Source of the DNA: Panax quinquefolius
Taxonomy: Eukaryota; Streptophyta; Magnoliopsida; Apiales; Araliaceae
Direction: 5' to 3'
Length of the DNA stretch: 64,000 bases
Assembly: GCA_020205615.1 (NCBI GenBank)
Contig: CM035160.1
Location: 6,922,437-6,986,436, forward strand
Shown: one piece after another, positions 33,601 through 45,170 of the stretch
How the letters are laid out: every line of letters begins with the position of its first letter
How positions within the stretch are numbered: the first letter of the stretch is position 1
Position numbers and translations under genes: made by a program
Notes under the pieces: generated by a model
The model's input: only the letters and a program-made list of their open reading frames with translations
Database searches by the model: none
What the model was told of the DNA's origin: nothing

Positions 33601-34068
33601 GATGATGATTCGATGATATGGATTAATTATCGAAATGAGTCTCAAAGAATGAAATATTAATTCATGGATGTGGTAAAAGTCATCTTCGTCAGTCAGTAGT
33701 ATCGATCGATAGATTTGGTATGATTACGACTACGATTATTCTTAGATAATCACGATCAGATTGAAAAAAACACGAATATCCTCGCCAAGAAGGTATGGAT
33801 AATTCGTGGTCGTGATACTATTAAGTCGAAGTCTCAAAGATTATTGGTTTTACAAAATATATATTTCGCCCAGAAGTACAAAAGATGAATTGTAATAATA
33901 TATCTTAGCCCAGAAAAAAAGATGAATTGTTAATGAATATCTTCGCCTGATTGCAAAGATGAATTTAATATTTTCAACGATAAAGGTATTCAAGGTATCC
34001 TCATCTCTTTATCATACTCAGTATCGCACTTCTAATTTCGAGGGCTAAATTCCATAAGAGGGGATCAG
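33600..34068 (+). other. B internal 3' end: more hairpin-type units and polypurine tract
   Basis: 33600-33970 holds further diverged units (ATCCTCGCC...GGAT; ATCTTCGCC...AAAGAT). From 33985 the sequence matches the end of family A pol and its polypurine end (AAGGTATCCTCATCTC ... TTCGAGGGCTAAATTCC ... AAGAGGGGATCAG) and runs into the B 3' LTR at 34069. So the pol tail survives while its body is gone. Confidence 0.65.
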
Positions 34069-36456
34069 TGAGACCCCGTGATTTTATCAATAAAGATTTA
34101 AATTTTGTCAAAATAATTTTTAATATTATGGTGTGAATTTGAGATAATATTATAGTCAGGGGTAGATTTATAAATTTTGCAAAGTATGCAAGTGGTTATA
34201 TTATATTCGATTCGATCGGCTCTGGGAATATTCTATTAGCAGGAATATTCGCATAACTACCAATCATCAGGTGGACCCCACAATGTAATTATCATTTGAT
34301 CGAGAAAACGACAAAAATATTTTTATCAAAATAACTACGGAAGTTTTACCGTGGTTACCGCTGAACTACTCTTTAGAAAAAAGTACAAGAATACGTGTGG
34401 GTCGCATAAGAAGACACCTGATTGATTATCGATGCTTATGCGAGAAGTCACCATTTGATTCCATTATCATTATATTAATAATATGAATTATTATAATGAT
34501 AACGACGCTTTTGTTTTATTCAGATTATTAACGTAATAAAATGTAAACATCTTTTTATATAAAATGTAATACTTTATTAAAGTTATTCTATAAATGTAAT
34601 ATATTATATTTTATTACGATAAGTCAGATAAGTGTTTTGATAAGATTTTGCATAGATTTGCATAAAGGTTTGCATATAGTAAAATGTTTTTATATAAATA
34701 GAATATATTATATTTTATTTAAAAGATTTTTCTTTAAATACGGACCGCCGATTAAAGTAAATCAATCTGACCGCTCATGGATTAGTTACTACGCATTCCA
34801 TTTTCCTATAAATAAGCTCATTCCTTCATTATTTTCTTACTTAATTCATCAAACTCTGAGAGAGAAATTATAGAGAGAGGCTATAGAGAGAAAATTATGT
34901 AGAAAGAAAGAAGAGTATTCTCGCTACTTCACTACTTCTATATTCATTTTTTTTACTAGTAGTGTGTTATTCTTTCTTCTCAAGAGAACTTCATTATTCC
35001 ATTCATTATTATTCTCTTGAATAACTCGTAAAAGTGGTATACCCTATACATAACCTCAGATACGCCAGATACCCTATACTTCTGTGAAATCCTTATGTTA
35101 TTCCATCGCTTATTATTCTCGCTGAATAACCTCAGATACGCCATTTATTCTATACTTGGTGACATTCTTCTATTATTCTCGCTGAACATCCTCGTCGTGT
35201 GTTTTTACACCTGACCGGTTCCGCTTTTTTATTATTATTCGCTGAACATCCTCGCTCACAGGTTTTTACACCTGACCGGTTCCGCTTTTTATCATTCTCG
35301 CTGAATATCCTATCTCAGTGTTTTACACCGGATCCGGTTCCATCTTTATTATTCTCGTTGAACATCCCGCTTGCAGTGAATTTCACCCCGACCGTTCCGT
35401 TATTATTATTCTCGCTTGAATAACTCTGCCTATGCGCGGTACCGCATGCACGGTGATTTCTTTTGTTATTCCATTCTTTATTATACCCAAATGGTTAAAA
35501 CTTTGACTTCTATACTCCATGAAATTAGTAGAATATCCTCGATATTCATGCTTCATCCAAAGATCTTTCACGGAAATATTCTTCCGATCATTCTTGAATT
35601 TTACTCTACATAAAACAAGATTATGTCGATAATTTGACGTTAATAATTCATGGATTAAATAATTTTGAACTTGTTTTATCAATTATTATGTCATCATCAT
35701 CATCCTCATGTTATATTATGTTATCTTCGCTTACGCATAGATAGATGAACTTAGTATGATTATGACCACTGTGATCATTCTAAGATAATCACGACTTGAT
35801 ATAAATGATGTGACAAAAGTCCTCAAAGGGTTCGTAATGCAAATGATGGATAGTTTTTGGTATTATTATGACCAGGGTGATTCTTGATAGTCACGACCAT
35901 CGATAATTTGATGAAAATCCTCGACCGTGGGTACAGGATGATTAGATGTGGTGGTTTATTTATTGTCGAGTCTCAAATGATAAAAATTGATGAAAACCTT
36001 TAAAACCTAAAAGATAGTAGATTTTATTCTCTACTGACTTTTTTAATGGATCGCTTATTCCGCCGCAGCTTAAACCGGTTGTTTATCAGATTTTATCGCT
36101 TAACATCACAAGGCTAATGATAATTTATTCTCGCATTATCTTAGTCATAATATTTCATCGGGCTAGTTGAGCTCACCTTTTCTTTCACCGTTTCTTCGTG
36201 AAATGAGAACATAGCCGGGACGAAGCCTGGGAACGGAAGTAATGGTCCGTAGGATAAGATTAGTAGTCCCTCACTATTCTCGTGAAATAAAGGTGATAAT
36301 AGTTGTAATGAGGACTCTTTCGAGTTCAGATAATATCTAGTAGATAATATTTGTATTCAAACTCACGCTTTATGTCGATTGCATACCTACGCTTATATTA
36401 GTAAGTCAGATTTGAATTTATGTACCATGTAAGTGGCGCACCCAAGACGGGTGACG
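34069..36456 (+). repeat. B 3' LTR (last ~24 bp missing)
   Basis: 2,388 bp, matching 27818-30208 nearly base for base apart from small indels. TATA box at 34806. It stops at GACGGGTGACG; the terminal ATACC...GCGCCACA of the 5' copy is absent and an A LTR fragment abuts directly. Confidence 0.86.
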
Positions 36457-36974
36457 CAAATGGTGGGCTAAGTTAATTCGAAAATCGATTTTTCGAGGTA
36501 TTTAGGATGTTATTTTCTTCTCAAATGATATTATTTCTTCAATATCATTATGTCAAATATCGGTCGAAACTTTTATCAAATTTGGAACTTTTTCACGTTT
36601 AAGTTACTATTCATGAATTACTATTCACGAGTTACTATTCATGAGTTACTATTCACGAAGTTACTATTCACGAAAGTACTATTCATGAAGTTGTGAAGAT
36701 GTTTTTGTGGAATTTCTATCTTTTGGTGTCTGATTTATATTCATGATACTAGACTATTCACGATACGCAGACTATTCACATATACTAAGACTATTCACGA
36801 TACTAAGACTATTCACCTAAAATAAAATTTCTTCTTTTGTCCAAAACATCTATTCGGATACTAGCTTTGATCAGATCCATGTTTTGATCATTCTTAATTT
36901 TACACCACCGTGATTATTTTTGAGGTATTTTCGACGTGATAAAACCAAGTACGTAATCCTTAATCCTTAATCCT
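36457..36974 (+). repeat. A LTR middle fragment
   Basis: About 518 bp that match the A LTR around and after the TATA box (compare 10550-11285), with deletions that remove the TATA box itself (GGCTAAGTTAATTCG then GAGGTATTTAGGATG). It contains the GTTACTATTCACGA-type repeats at 36600-36690 and runs into the gap. Confidence 0.8.
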
Positions 36975-37074
36975 NNNNNNNNNNNNNNNNNNNNNNNNNN
37001 NNNNNNNNNNNNNNNNNNNNNNNNNNNNNNNNNNNNNNNNNNNNNNNNNNNNNNNNNNNNNNNNNNNNNNNNNN
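36975..37074. other. Assembly gap, 100 N
   Basis: Exactly 100 N, the usual placeholder for unknown size. An A LTR in + orientation lies to the left and an A LTR in - orientation to the right, so the true sequence is probably an inverted pair of LTRs that did not assemble. Confidence 0.95.
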
Positions 37075-37575
37075 AATATTGACAGTAACTCTTGTAACAA
37101 TTATTGGTAGTGCCTTAACTACGTAAGGGTCAATAATTGACAATCATGCAATCACAGGTGTCTTCTTTGTCACCGTGTATTCTTGTATTTTAACGTACGG
37201 AGTATTCAGCCAGTCTTACTTGATGTTAATAGCTACGATTAACACTTGGTAACAAGCTACAGCGTTGACATTTTTCACGTCAAACGCTTATCGTTTCTCG
37301 TCAGTAAACTGCATGGTTATGGGGCCCAGTAAATGCGAATATTCACAAGCGATGCGAATATTCCCACGATGACTTCGAAAGATATTCACAGAAGCGGTCA
37401 CGATATTGGCGACAAGCGAATATTCCAGAGCCAAAAATATAATATTTTATAACCGCCTTTATTTTGAAATATTTTAGTATTTAACCTTAATATCGTTAAT
37501 CAAATCAACCTTACTATTTTGGAAATAATAAATAAAGGAAATTCCTTTTTTATTTAAAAAATTTGAGGTCTTCTG
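37075..37575 (-). repeat. A6 3' LTR, first ~500 bp
   Basis: Matches the start of A LTRs on the - strand, from the tip (GTCTTCTG at about 37568-37575, for GTCTTACA) to the gap. It includes the GGGCCCAGT...CGAATATTC region typical of the family. Confidence 0.8.
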
Positions 37576-38760
37576 TTCAACTCCCTCACTTGTAAAATTT
37601 ACGTCCTCGAAATTGGCGTCGTACAGTGTTCAAAATGGTAAAGATACCTACGCTTTCATTTAGTTTCCAACTCCAGTCGTTTCTCAAATATCGTTCTCAG
37701 AAACTTTAAACATGGGTATGACCTTGCTGTTGGCATGGGGCGTCATATTACTATCTGAAAATCTTGGCGAGTTACACTCCCGTGCACGTTAAATCTTGAC
37801 TATCTAAATGGGTTCTAACTTCGATAGCGTGTTTGAGATGCGTCCACGTATACTAACATCGTATGCGTGAAAAAGCGTTATGAACACGCGTGCGTACTTA
37901 CTGGTGGTAAGCGAGTTACATAGGCCGCGGTTCTATTCGATCGAAATTTCAAGATGGATTAATAAATCGAAGGTTTGAAACTTTCACCGCTCCTTGATTC
38001 TCGCTTTTAAAATATGACTTCTTGCCCTCCTTAGCTTGATTCATACGACTCCCGGTGTGTAGGCTTGAAACGGCTTTAACTTTATCGATTAAAATCGATT
38101 ATACTTTCGTATATCATCACATCTACCGTATGTCGTCACGTGGGTACTGAGGTTTTCATCTAAATACTACAGTATTTGTATATTATCTTGAAATGAGTCT
38201 TTGACGATATCGTACTCATTACTTGTATCGATCTTCCTCGACCGGTGTTTTCCACCGTTAAAACTTTTCGAGGATGGCGTGGTCCGAGAACATGTCTTTG
38301 AAATGAGTCTCCTCTTGAGTTCTTGAAGCTCTTCCCATTTCCTTTGCTTTCAATTCCGAATTTTGTATCTCGAGTCAAATACGTTAATGGAATAGCGATT
38401 CGAGAATATCCTTGGCAGATCTCCAGATAATAACCAGTAAGCTAGAAAACTTCACGTATTTAGATTCTGACTTAGGTTGCTCTCGGCCTGATTCATGTCG
38501 AATCTTGGATAGCACGTCCGCGATGACACCCTGTCGATTCTACTATCGCTTGCGAATATGGCGTCCCTACGGAGGTTAAGCCATTGGTGAGATTCCTGAA
38601 AGGAAGTCACGGATAAAGGCTCGGGTACCAAATTCTATAGTTGAATTTTAACTCACGAAGTTGATAGGAGCCATTCGATATAAGATTTTAGAAATGAGTT
38701 TTATCTAGGGTTCAAAGTCGATACAAAATTTAATATCGATCTTTGGGAATAAGCGAAAAT
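37576..38760 (-). pseudogene. A6 pol remnant without RT palm and without integrase core
   Basis: 37580-38060 matches the pol C-terminal tail. At about 38060 the sequence jumps directly to the end of RNase H (ACTTTATCGATTAAAATCG), so about 850 bp with the integrase zinc domain and DDE core are missing compared with A5. RNase H remnants run to about 38430, the shared ~170-bp replacement is at about 38480-38650, and the RT start lies at 38680-38760. No catalytic site for RT or integrase remains. Confidence 0.72.
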
Positions 38761-39300
38761 TCTTGAAAATACGTCGGGGAAAATCAATAACAACGGAATA
38801 TTATTCGGCGAATCGGCGTGTCTTTATTCCAAATCCATAACATGGACTAAGAAAACTTGACATCCAGTAATAAGCGAATGACTTCGTGCGATATGAAATG
38901 TTTGACTTCTGATGGTTTGATTAGCTTGAGATTGAATAACGGTTTCTTAGGAATATGAAAACTATGACGCCTACGAATGAATCGATTTGGCGTGATGAGT
39001 AGTTAACGATCAAAATCCGCCAGCAAAATATCTTTATAGAAATAAGGTTAACGAGGTAATGTGATGAGTACTTGACTTAAGATCGAAAGATTTTAAAAGC
39101 AAGCGGATGTAATAAAGTTTCTCTAGCAGATCTCCATAAATAGGTCGAAATCTGAATTTCTCGTAATTCTGAGTTGACGTTGGTATGAGAGAGATAAAGA
39201 ATGGGTAGAGCAGAATTATCTATGAGGTATAAACTTGTGAATTTATAATTAACTAACCGTCTTAACTTACGTTAGGGTTCCTACGCATTTTGACTAGTCG
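38761..39300 (-). pseudogene. A6 protease remnant
   Basis: Corresponds to 20071-20610 of A5a, for example the antisense of GGATTTGGAATAAAGACACG at 38816-38835 and of CCATTCTTTATCTCTCTC at about 39190-39210. The active-site triad is not readable. Strongly diverged, with many indels. Confidence 0.55.
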
Positions 39301-40506
39301 CGACAAACCTTCTTCAGAGAAGCAGATTGACTTTGACTTTTAGGACATCTTTTGAGTCACCATTCATTTATTTTTAGGGTTTGATATCGTCTGATCTCGG
39401 AGCGATATGTCATGCTTTTCCTGATTATAGCATACCTTAAAGCTGACTGTGGGCGGATTTGGGGCGATATGTCCTGCTCGCATTTGTAACTGTCTGATAG
39501 GTGGTGCGCTCTCTCTCCTTGGAACCCGGTTACTTACTTTGGTAGCGTCTTCACGTAGTGGTTGTTGAATCTCCTCTTTTAAAATCTCTCATTTCATTCT
39601 TACTATTTTCATGGCCCGATTACCACGGGAATTAGTTCTGCGCTTCTGTCCGTGATATTCTTAACTTTCTCGGCTGGTTATACGTTATTACGATGAGCTC
39701 TTATCTTTGGTATGATCTGGTTATGGTCCTCGAGTTGAGCGTACTTTCGTTATCTAAGCTTTCTAACAATGAGCCTTATTGTGAACATCAGAATAGAGAA
39801 AATTTATGAGAAATAGAATCTTGGCGTATCTCGGGTTTCAAACCTCTCGAAACATCCGTCATCGTTCACCGTTCTCCATTGAATGAGGGTCTGAAACTGG
39901 ATAACTCACGCGAACTTACGCCTCGTCTTTGGGACAACGTCATTATTCTAACTCAATCTAATAAACTCCACTTCCTTTGGCGTGTACGTGAATACTTTCG
40001 GGAAATCTTGTCGTTATTTATTTAAAAGCGTCTCCCGGCTGCAATGTTGGTGCGCGAATTTGGATAGATGCAACCATGATTCCCACGATGTCTGCCTCAT
40101 TCACGGAACATAAAAAGTGGCGAATGGAACCTACATTCTCCGTTAAATCCCAGACATCGAATATCTTGGTAATTTGCTTGACCACGTGTTTCGCGGCCCG
40201 TCGGATCGAACTTTCCCTAGAGTGCAGTGGTCTGACTCTTTGAACTTTGCTTGGTTGCTGACCACTGGTAATTCTTATCATCTCCTCATATTTTTGAACA
40301 CGAGTCTCCTGCAAATGCGATTTTATGAGCACAGCTTCTAAACATCCCTGGTTCATCATCTGCTTTCGATTGGTGTTATTCCACGGAGGAACATTGTCGA
40401 CTGTTACCGTTCTCCTCCGTTTATTAAATACAGGCATCTCAACGGTCTCATTTACTCCGCTTATTAATATTCTCGGTTGACATTCTCGAATCGTGGCATA
40501 AAGCAA
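39301..40506 (-). pseudogene. A6 gag; longest open frame of the window (40018-40506)
   Basis: The N-terminal half of gag is open for 162 codons. It contains VNETVEMPVFN near the start, matching the ENVDENI...NETVETP start of A1, and later VKQITKIFDV...ENVGSIRHF, the capsid block found in A2 and A4 (KQITKIFDVLGC). The nucleocapsid knuckles (39391-39433) are degraded. The true start is probably about 40 codons upstream, in another frame. Capsid protein, not a host gene. Confidence 0.72.
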
Positions 40507-40651
40507 GGGGTTAATTAAAATCGATCACGTAATATCTTTATATCTTGACCCGACTAACAAATAAGCTTAGGTAGGACACCTTTAGCGAAGGATTTTCTAC
40601 GTCTGCTCCCTCTCACCAGTTACATTCCCCAGATCTCATGGAAGATCGTAT

Positions 40652-40670
40652 CCTAAACTCGATGATACCA
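40652..40670 (-). other. A6 primer-binding site
   Basis: On the - strand TGGTATCATCGAGTTTAGG, three bases after the LTR end. The CAG of TGGTATCAGAGC reads CATCG here. Confidence 0.68.
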
Positions 40671-40673
40671 GTA

Positions 40674-43416
40674 TGGCGACCCCAAAATAGGTCCTTTCCA
40701 TCCGACCCGTTCGAGGTCGCCAAATACATTGGAGTACGAAATAACTACGACTTTATTATTACAATGATAAAGCTGTGAGTTTAAATCTGAATATTATCTT
40801 ACTGACGATATTTATACCAGAATAAATCCTCATCCCGTTATTGATACATTATTTTACAAAAATGGTGAGGACTACTTAAACAACTCTCTCTTAAGAACCT
40901 TCATTCCATTACCGCAGGCTAGTACTCATACATTACCGCCTCTACGAGAAGAAAAAATGGAACAACGAGGAGAAAGGGTGAGCTCATTAGCTTACGATAA
41001 AAGAATGTTATGACTAAGATAATACTCTGACAAATTATACGTTAGTCTCCAGTGAGGAAAAATCGATAGAATAAGATAAAACTGACAAGTTTGGGTCGAT
41101 ATTAGCGTGAAATAATAATTAAGCTAGAAGGTTACGTAGAGAATGAAATCTCTTATAATACATGAATTTAACGATAACGTCATCAATATTTTATCCACAA
41201 TAACATCCATCGATATTAAATCTCGAATCAAATATTCGATGTTCAGCTTTTGCGTACGAGCCGAAAGATGTTCATCGATCGGTAATGTTCAATCTCAACA
41301 CGCCGTTCATCTTTTGTTCTTAAAGGCGAAGATATTCGTCGATCGGTCGTATTCATTTAAACACACTCATCTTTGCCTACTGGGCAAAGATATTCTTAAA
41401 ATCATTAAATCTTTACTGCCTTTCTGAGGCGAAGATATTGATAATATCATCATTTAAAGTGAGGATGATGAAAATATTTTAAAAGAGCGAATCCGGTGGA
41501 AACAAAACCAGCCGAGGATTAAGGATTAAGGATTAGTACTTTGTTTTATCAAGTGTTCAATATACTCGAAATAATCGTAGTGGTGTAAGAATTCCGAAGA
41601 ATGATCGAAAGCATGAATCTGATCAAAAGTAGTATCGAATAGATATTTTAGAATGAAAAGAAAAATTTTCATTTTTTGAGAATAATGATGCCAGTACTAA
41701 TACAATGAATAGTCTGGTATCGTGAATAGTCTTGCGTATCGTGAATAGTAACTCAGACATGAAAGATAGAAATTCAAAAAAACGTCTTACGCTTGGCTTG
41801 AATAGTACTACGTGAATAATGCTTCACGTGAATAGTAACTCCATGAATAGTAACTGCGTGAATAGTAACTCATGAATGATAACTTAGAGCGCATGAAAAG
41901 TTCAAATTTGATAAAAGCTTGGACGATATTTGACGTAATGATATTGAAGAATTAATATCATTTGAGAAGAAAATAACATCCACCGCCTCGAAGAATCGAT
42001 TGCCGGAAGGAAGGTCAGATGATGCTTTGAATGAAACATCTTGACGTAATGACTCTCAAAGTATCTAAATACTCATGAAATCATAATCGATAATATAGAG
42101 AAAGAAAAGCTTTGTTTACGTTTAGTGATTTCAATTCTAACTTATTCTCTATTTATAGGAAAATGTTAGCCGTAGAAGCGGACTTGACTGCTACACGATG
42201 GCTTTCTCTTCTTCCATTGCCACCGCTGCATTTGAAATAAAATTGAGCACATTTAACACGCTGACCTGAGTGGGGCCCTTCATATTCTAGAATTTTCCAC
42301 CAAAATCAGTTATAAACCTAATTCGTTCAGATCGCACCTCTTAAAATTCACAACAAATCGTTCATGCATTTTAACGGTTCAAAATTTGTGGACATATACT
42401 CAACTTATGTATGTATAACCATACCCGAAAATTACCCACGAATCAATGATCCGGATTAAAATTATAACCCATGATATATCTAAAACCCACGATTTGATTT
42501 TAATACCTCCAATCCAGATAAAATCTCTTGATAAAACACCTCAACATTAATTCCTTCATTAATAACCATAAATAAATCCATCATTTATATCCATAAAAAT
42601 AAATATTTCCTTAATCAAGCATGAATCAATAATTAATTATTCGAAATAATATTCTGAATCGCATTTATAATGACCGGTAGTTTCCAGGAAAGGGGCTTTC
42701 AGATAAAGATCTCTCCTTCTTTATTACGGCGCATGATTAGGTGACGAACCTCTCCTTTAGAGGCGAACTTTCTGGGGCATTGCCAATAATATGTTATCTA
42801 ATATTATTATTCGATAATATGAATTATTGATGCGATAATCAGAATCTTTACATGCGATGTGACTATTGTGAAGCAACGATAATATAAAATGCTCCATGCG
42901 TGATTATTGAATCAATAAAATGAAATATTGAGCAGATAACTTCTTTGTGAGAATTGTTAGCGATAGTGCCATCTTTACGTAAGGAGTCGATAATTCAACA
43001 ATCTTTATTAACGATCTGGTAGCGCTTATGCGGCAAGCTAACGTATTTTAACGCAAGATTATTCGTGATGCGAGTACTTGACTAGGTCTTAGCGGTAACA
43101 ACTTCGCGTTATTTATAATACCCGAACTGTCGTTTTCCTCATCCAGCGACAGTTATGGGAAGCCTACGTGGTACGGCAGGTAAATACGAATATTCTCCGT
43201 CGGTATTACGACGAAACGAATATTCTACGTGATCGAATGTTCATGACGAAGCGAATATTCCTTGGAGCAAAAAATGAATGTTTATAACCACTTGCTTATT
43301 TATGAAATATTTGCGTATTTAACCGCTATTTATCACGTTAATCAAATCAACCCTTACTATTTCAGAAATAATAAATAAAGGAAATTGTTTTTATTTAAAA
43401 ATTTCGAGGTCTTACT
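40674..43416 (-). repeat. A6 5' LTR (U3 type alpha)
   Basis: 2,743 bp on the - strand, ending GGGGTCGCCA at 40674. TATA box at 42149-42158 (-). The U3 stretch at 42200-42590 matches A2 and A3, not A4 or A5. Short repeats lie at 41690-41880 and hairpin-type units at 41230-41450. Its tip (GTCTTAC, 43409-43415) meets another LTR start head-to-head. Confidence 0.83.
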
Positions 43417-45170
43417 GATTAGGTATTTGGAATGGGTGGATAGTTAAAATCGTGTCGCGTGATTTACGATGGCGCACGGTATTACCTGATATTATTGGTG
43501 TGATCCTTGCAAAAATACCTTTGCTATTTGTGAGGAATGGTTCCGGTAGTGGAATATTATATGCTTTGTTATTAGATGCTAGAAGTAATTCTTTCTTATC
43601 TTCTATTATTGTTGATAATTAATCATATCGGATCAATGAATTCATATTATTGAATAATATTATTGAATATTAGCGATAATAATGCAATAGAAGAAGGTTG
43701 ATCTTACAGCGCCGATTAGAAAATCTGTCGAGAAGCCCTCTGAAACTGTAATATTGTGAATAATTCATATAAAAGAAATATTTCATTTTATGAATATAGC
43801 GAATGATGGATTTATTTAATAATGATTCATAAATGAAAAGTATTAGTTTGAGTGCATTAGATCTTGACAATGCTACAGATGGAAGGAATATTAAAGTAAT
43901 GCGACGAAGTTTTAGACCATATTCTTGAGGCCCATCTGGTGATCAGATTGCAGATGAATTAACAGTGGTATCGTATAAGTTGATATATATAGCTGAAGTG
44001 ACAGATCATCTGCGGTTAATGTTGTTATGAAGTGTCTTGGACAAAGTGGGTTATAATTTTGATGCGAAAGTCTAAGTCAGAAGTGAACTGTTCTAACAGA
44101 CTGAATTTATTGATCAGAAATTGGAGTGGCAGTGAAACTTCATCGATGGACAGTCAATGGCGGCCCATTTCTATAAATGGAGGCTGCAGATGAAAATTTC
44201 ATTGTGGGATAAAACAAAGAAGTTTTGAGTGGTCTGAACGTCGGCCAGTGAGATATTTTTTTGTGTGGCTGTGATGATCTGGTTCATGATTCGCAGTTCT
44301 TGATGGCGGATTCTTGTTCACGAGGAGTCACTTATTAGGCGGTCAGTAGAGATGATTTTTGTCGGAATTTCTTTGGCTCTTTAGTGAATGCGAGTTCGTA
44401 TATATGATCTTATTCAACGATATCTTTGACCTTATTCTCACGTGCTCTGACATATTCATTGTCGACCTTTATTCTTAAATGAACGTAAAATTTCTTCTTT
44501 TTATGAAAACATACATTTGGTGGATACTGAAACAGTTGTATCCGTGGCACTGATCATTCTTGAATTTTGCATGATTGTACGAAGTATTGAACTCTAATGC
44601 GATTTTTGGCATCTTTAGTGCAGTATCTGAAACGAGGTGTTGAATATTTGTAACGTATCTTGAATGAGCAGTGAAATGAACATGACAACGATGAACATCT
44701 TTGAGGATGTATATTGAAGACTGACTGACTACGGGGATATAATATTGATGGGCGATGGAACTTTTAGATTAAATACGTAGAGATGATAGTTTGCATTATA
44801 CGTTAGCTATTTACAATGAATTATTATTCCATTGTGAATATTGATTGAAATTTGTTGTCTATTGTATTATTAAATTTTCCTGTTGAAGACTAACGATAAT
44901 TTGTTGTATATTATACTTAGTGCGTAATATTCTTTTCTTGAAATAGTTGAGCTCACCGCTTTTCCTTGTTGTTCCATTGTACCGGGGAGGCGAGGAATAT
45001 AAGTCGAAGTGCAGTGGGTATGGAACCAGAGGTTTTACAGAAAAGAGTTATTTAGTAGTCCTGCCATTTTTGTAAAATAATGTATCGATAAATGTGACGA
45101 ACTATATAATATTGAGTACAGAAAGATTGTAGTGAGAGTGATATTTGTGGAAACTCATGATTATTATCGA
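43417..45170 (+). repeat. Old, degraded A LTR (5' side of A3)
   Basis: Diverged A LTR sequence on the + strand, missing its first ~60 bp and its last ~100 bp. Recognisable parts are GTGGATAGTTAAA (43438), TTGAATAATATTATTGAAT (43651), TTGTTGTATATTATACTTAG (44902), AGTTGAGCTCACCGC (44947) and TTTTGTAAAATAATGTATCG (45067). It is far more diverged from 48671-51406 than two LTRs of one insertion should be, so it may come from another element. Confidence 0.65.

Larger units (their letters stand above)
27818..36456 (+). mobile_element. Gypsy family B element (non-autonomous as written)
   Basis: 8.6 kb: LTR 27818-30208, primer site, gag and protease (30250-31610), non-coding block 31615-33970, polypurine end, LTR 34069-36456. 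B LTRs start TGAGACCCCG and end TTTTGGGGGCGCCACA, much like family A (TGTAAGACC...GGGGGCGCCA), and the gag is related, so A and B are sister families. There is no RT, RNase H or integrase core. The two LTRs are close copies, so B moved as a unit, presumably using enzymes supplied in trans. Confidence 0.82.
37075..43416 (-). mobile_element. Gypsy element A6
   Basis: Read on the - strand: 5' LTR 43416-40674, primer site 40652-40670, gag, protease, RT stub, palm-replacement segment, RNase H, pol tail, then the start of the 3' LTR (37575-37075, cut by the gap). It lacks the RT palm and also the integrase core. It differs from the other copies by many small GC-rich insertions. Confidence 0.8.

Noticed and set aside
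36975..37074. Gap as a site of unique host sequence
   Set aside because: Both sides are A LTR sequence in opposite orientation, so nothing points to host DNA inside.
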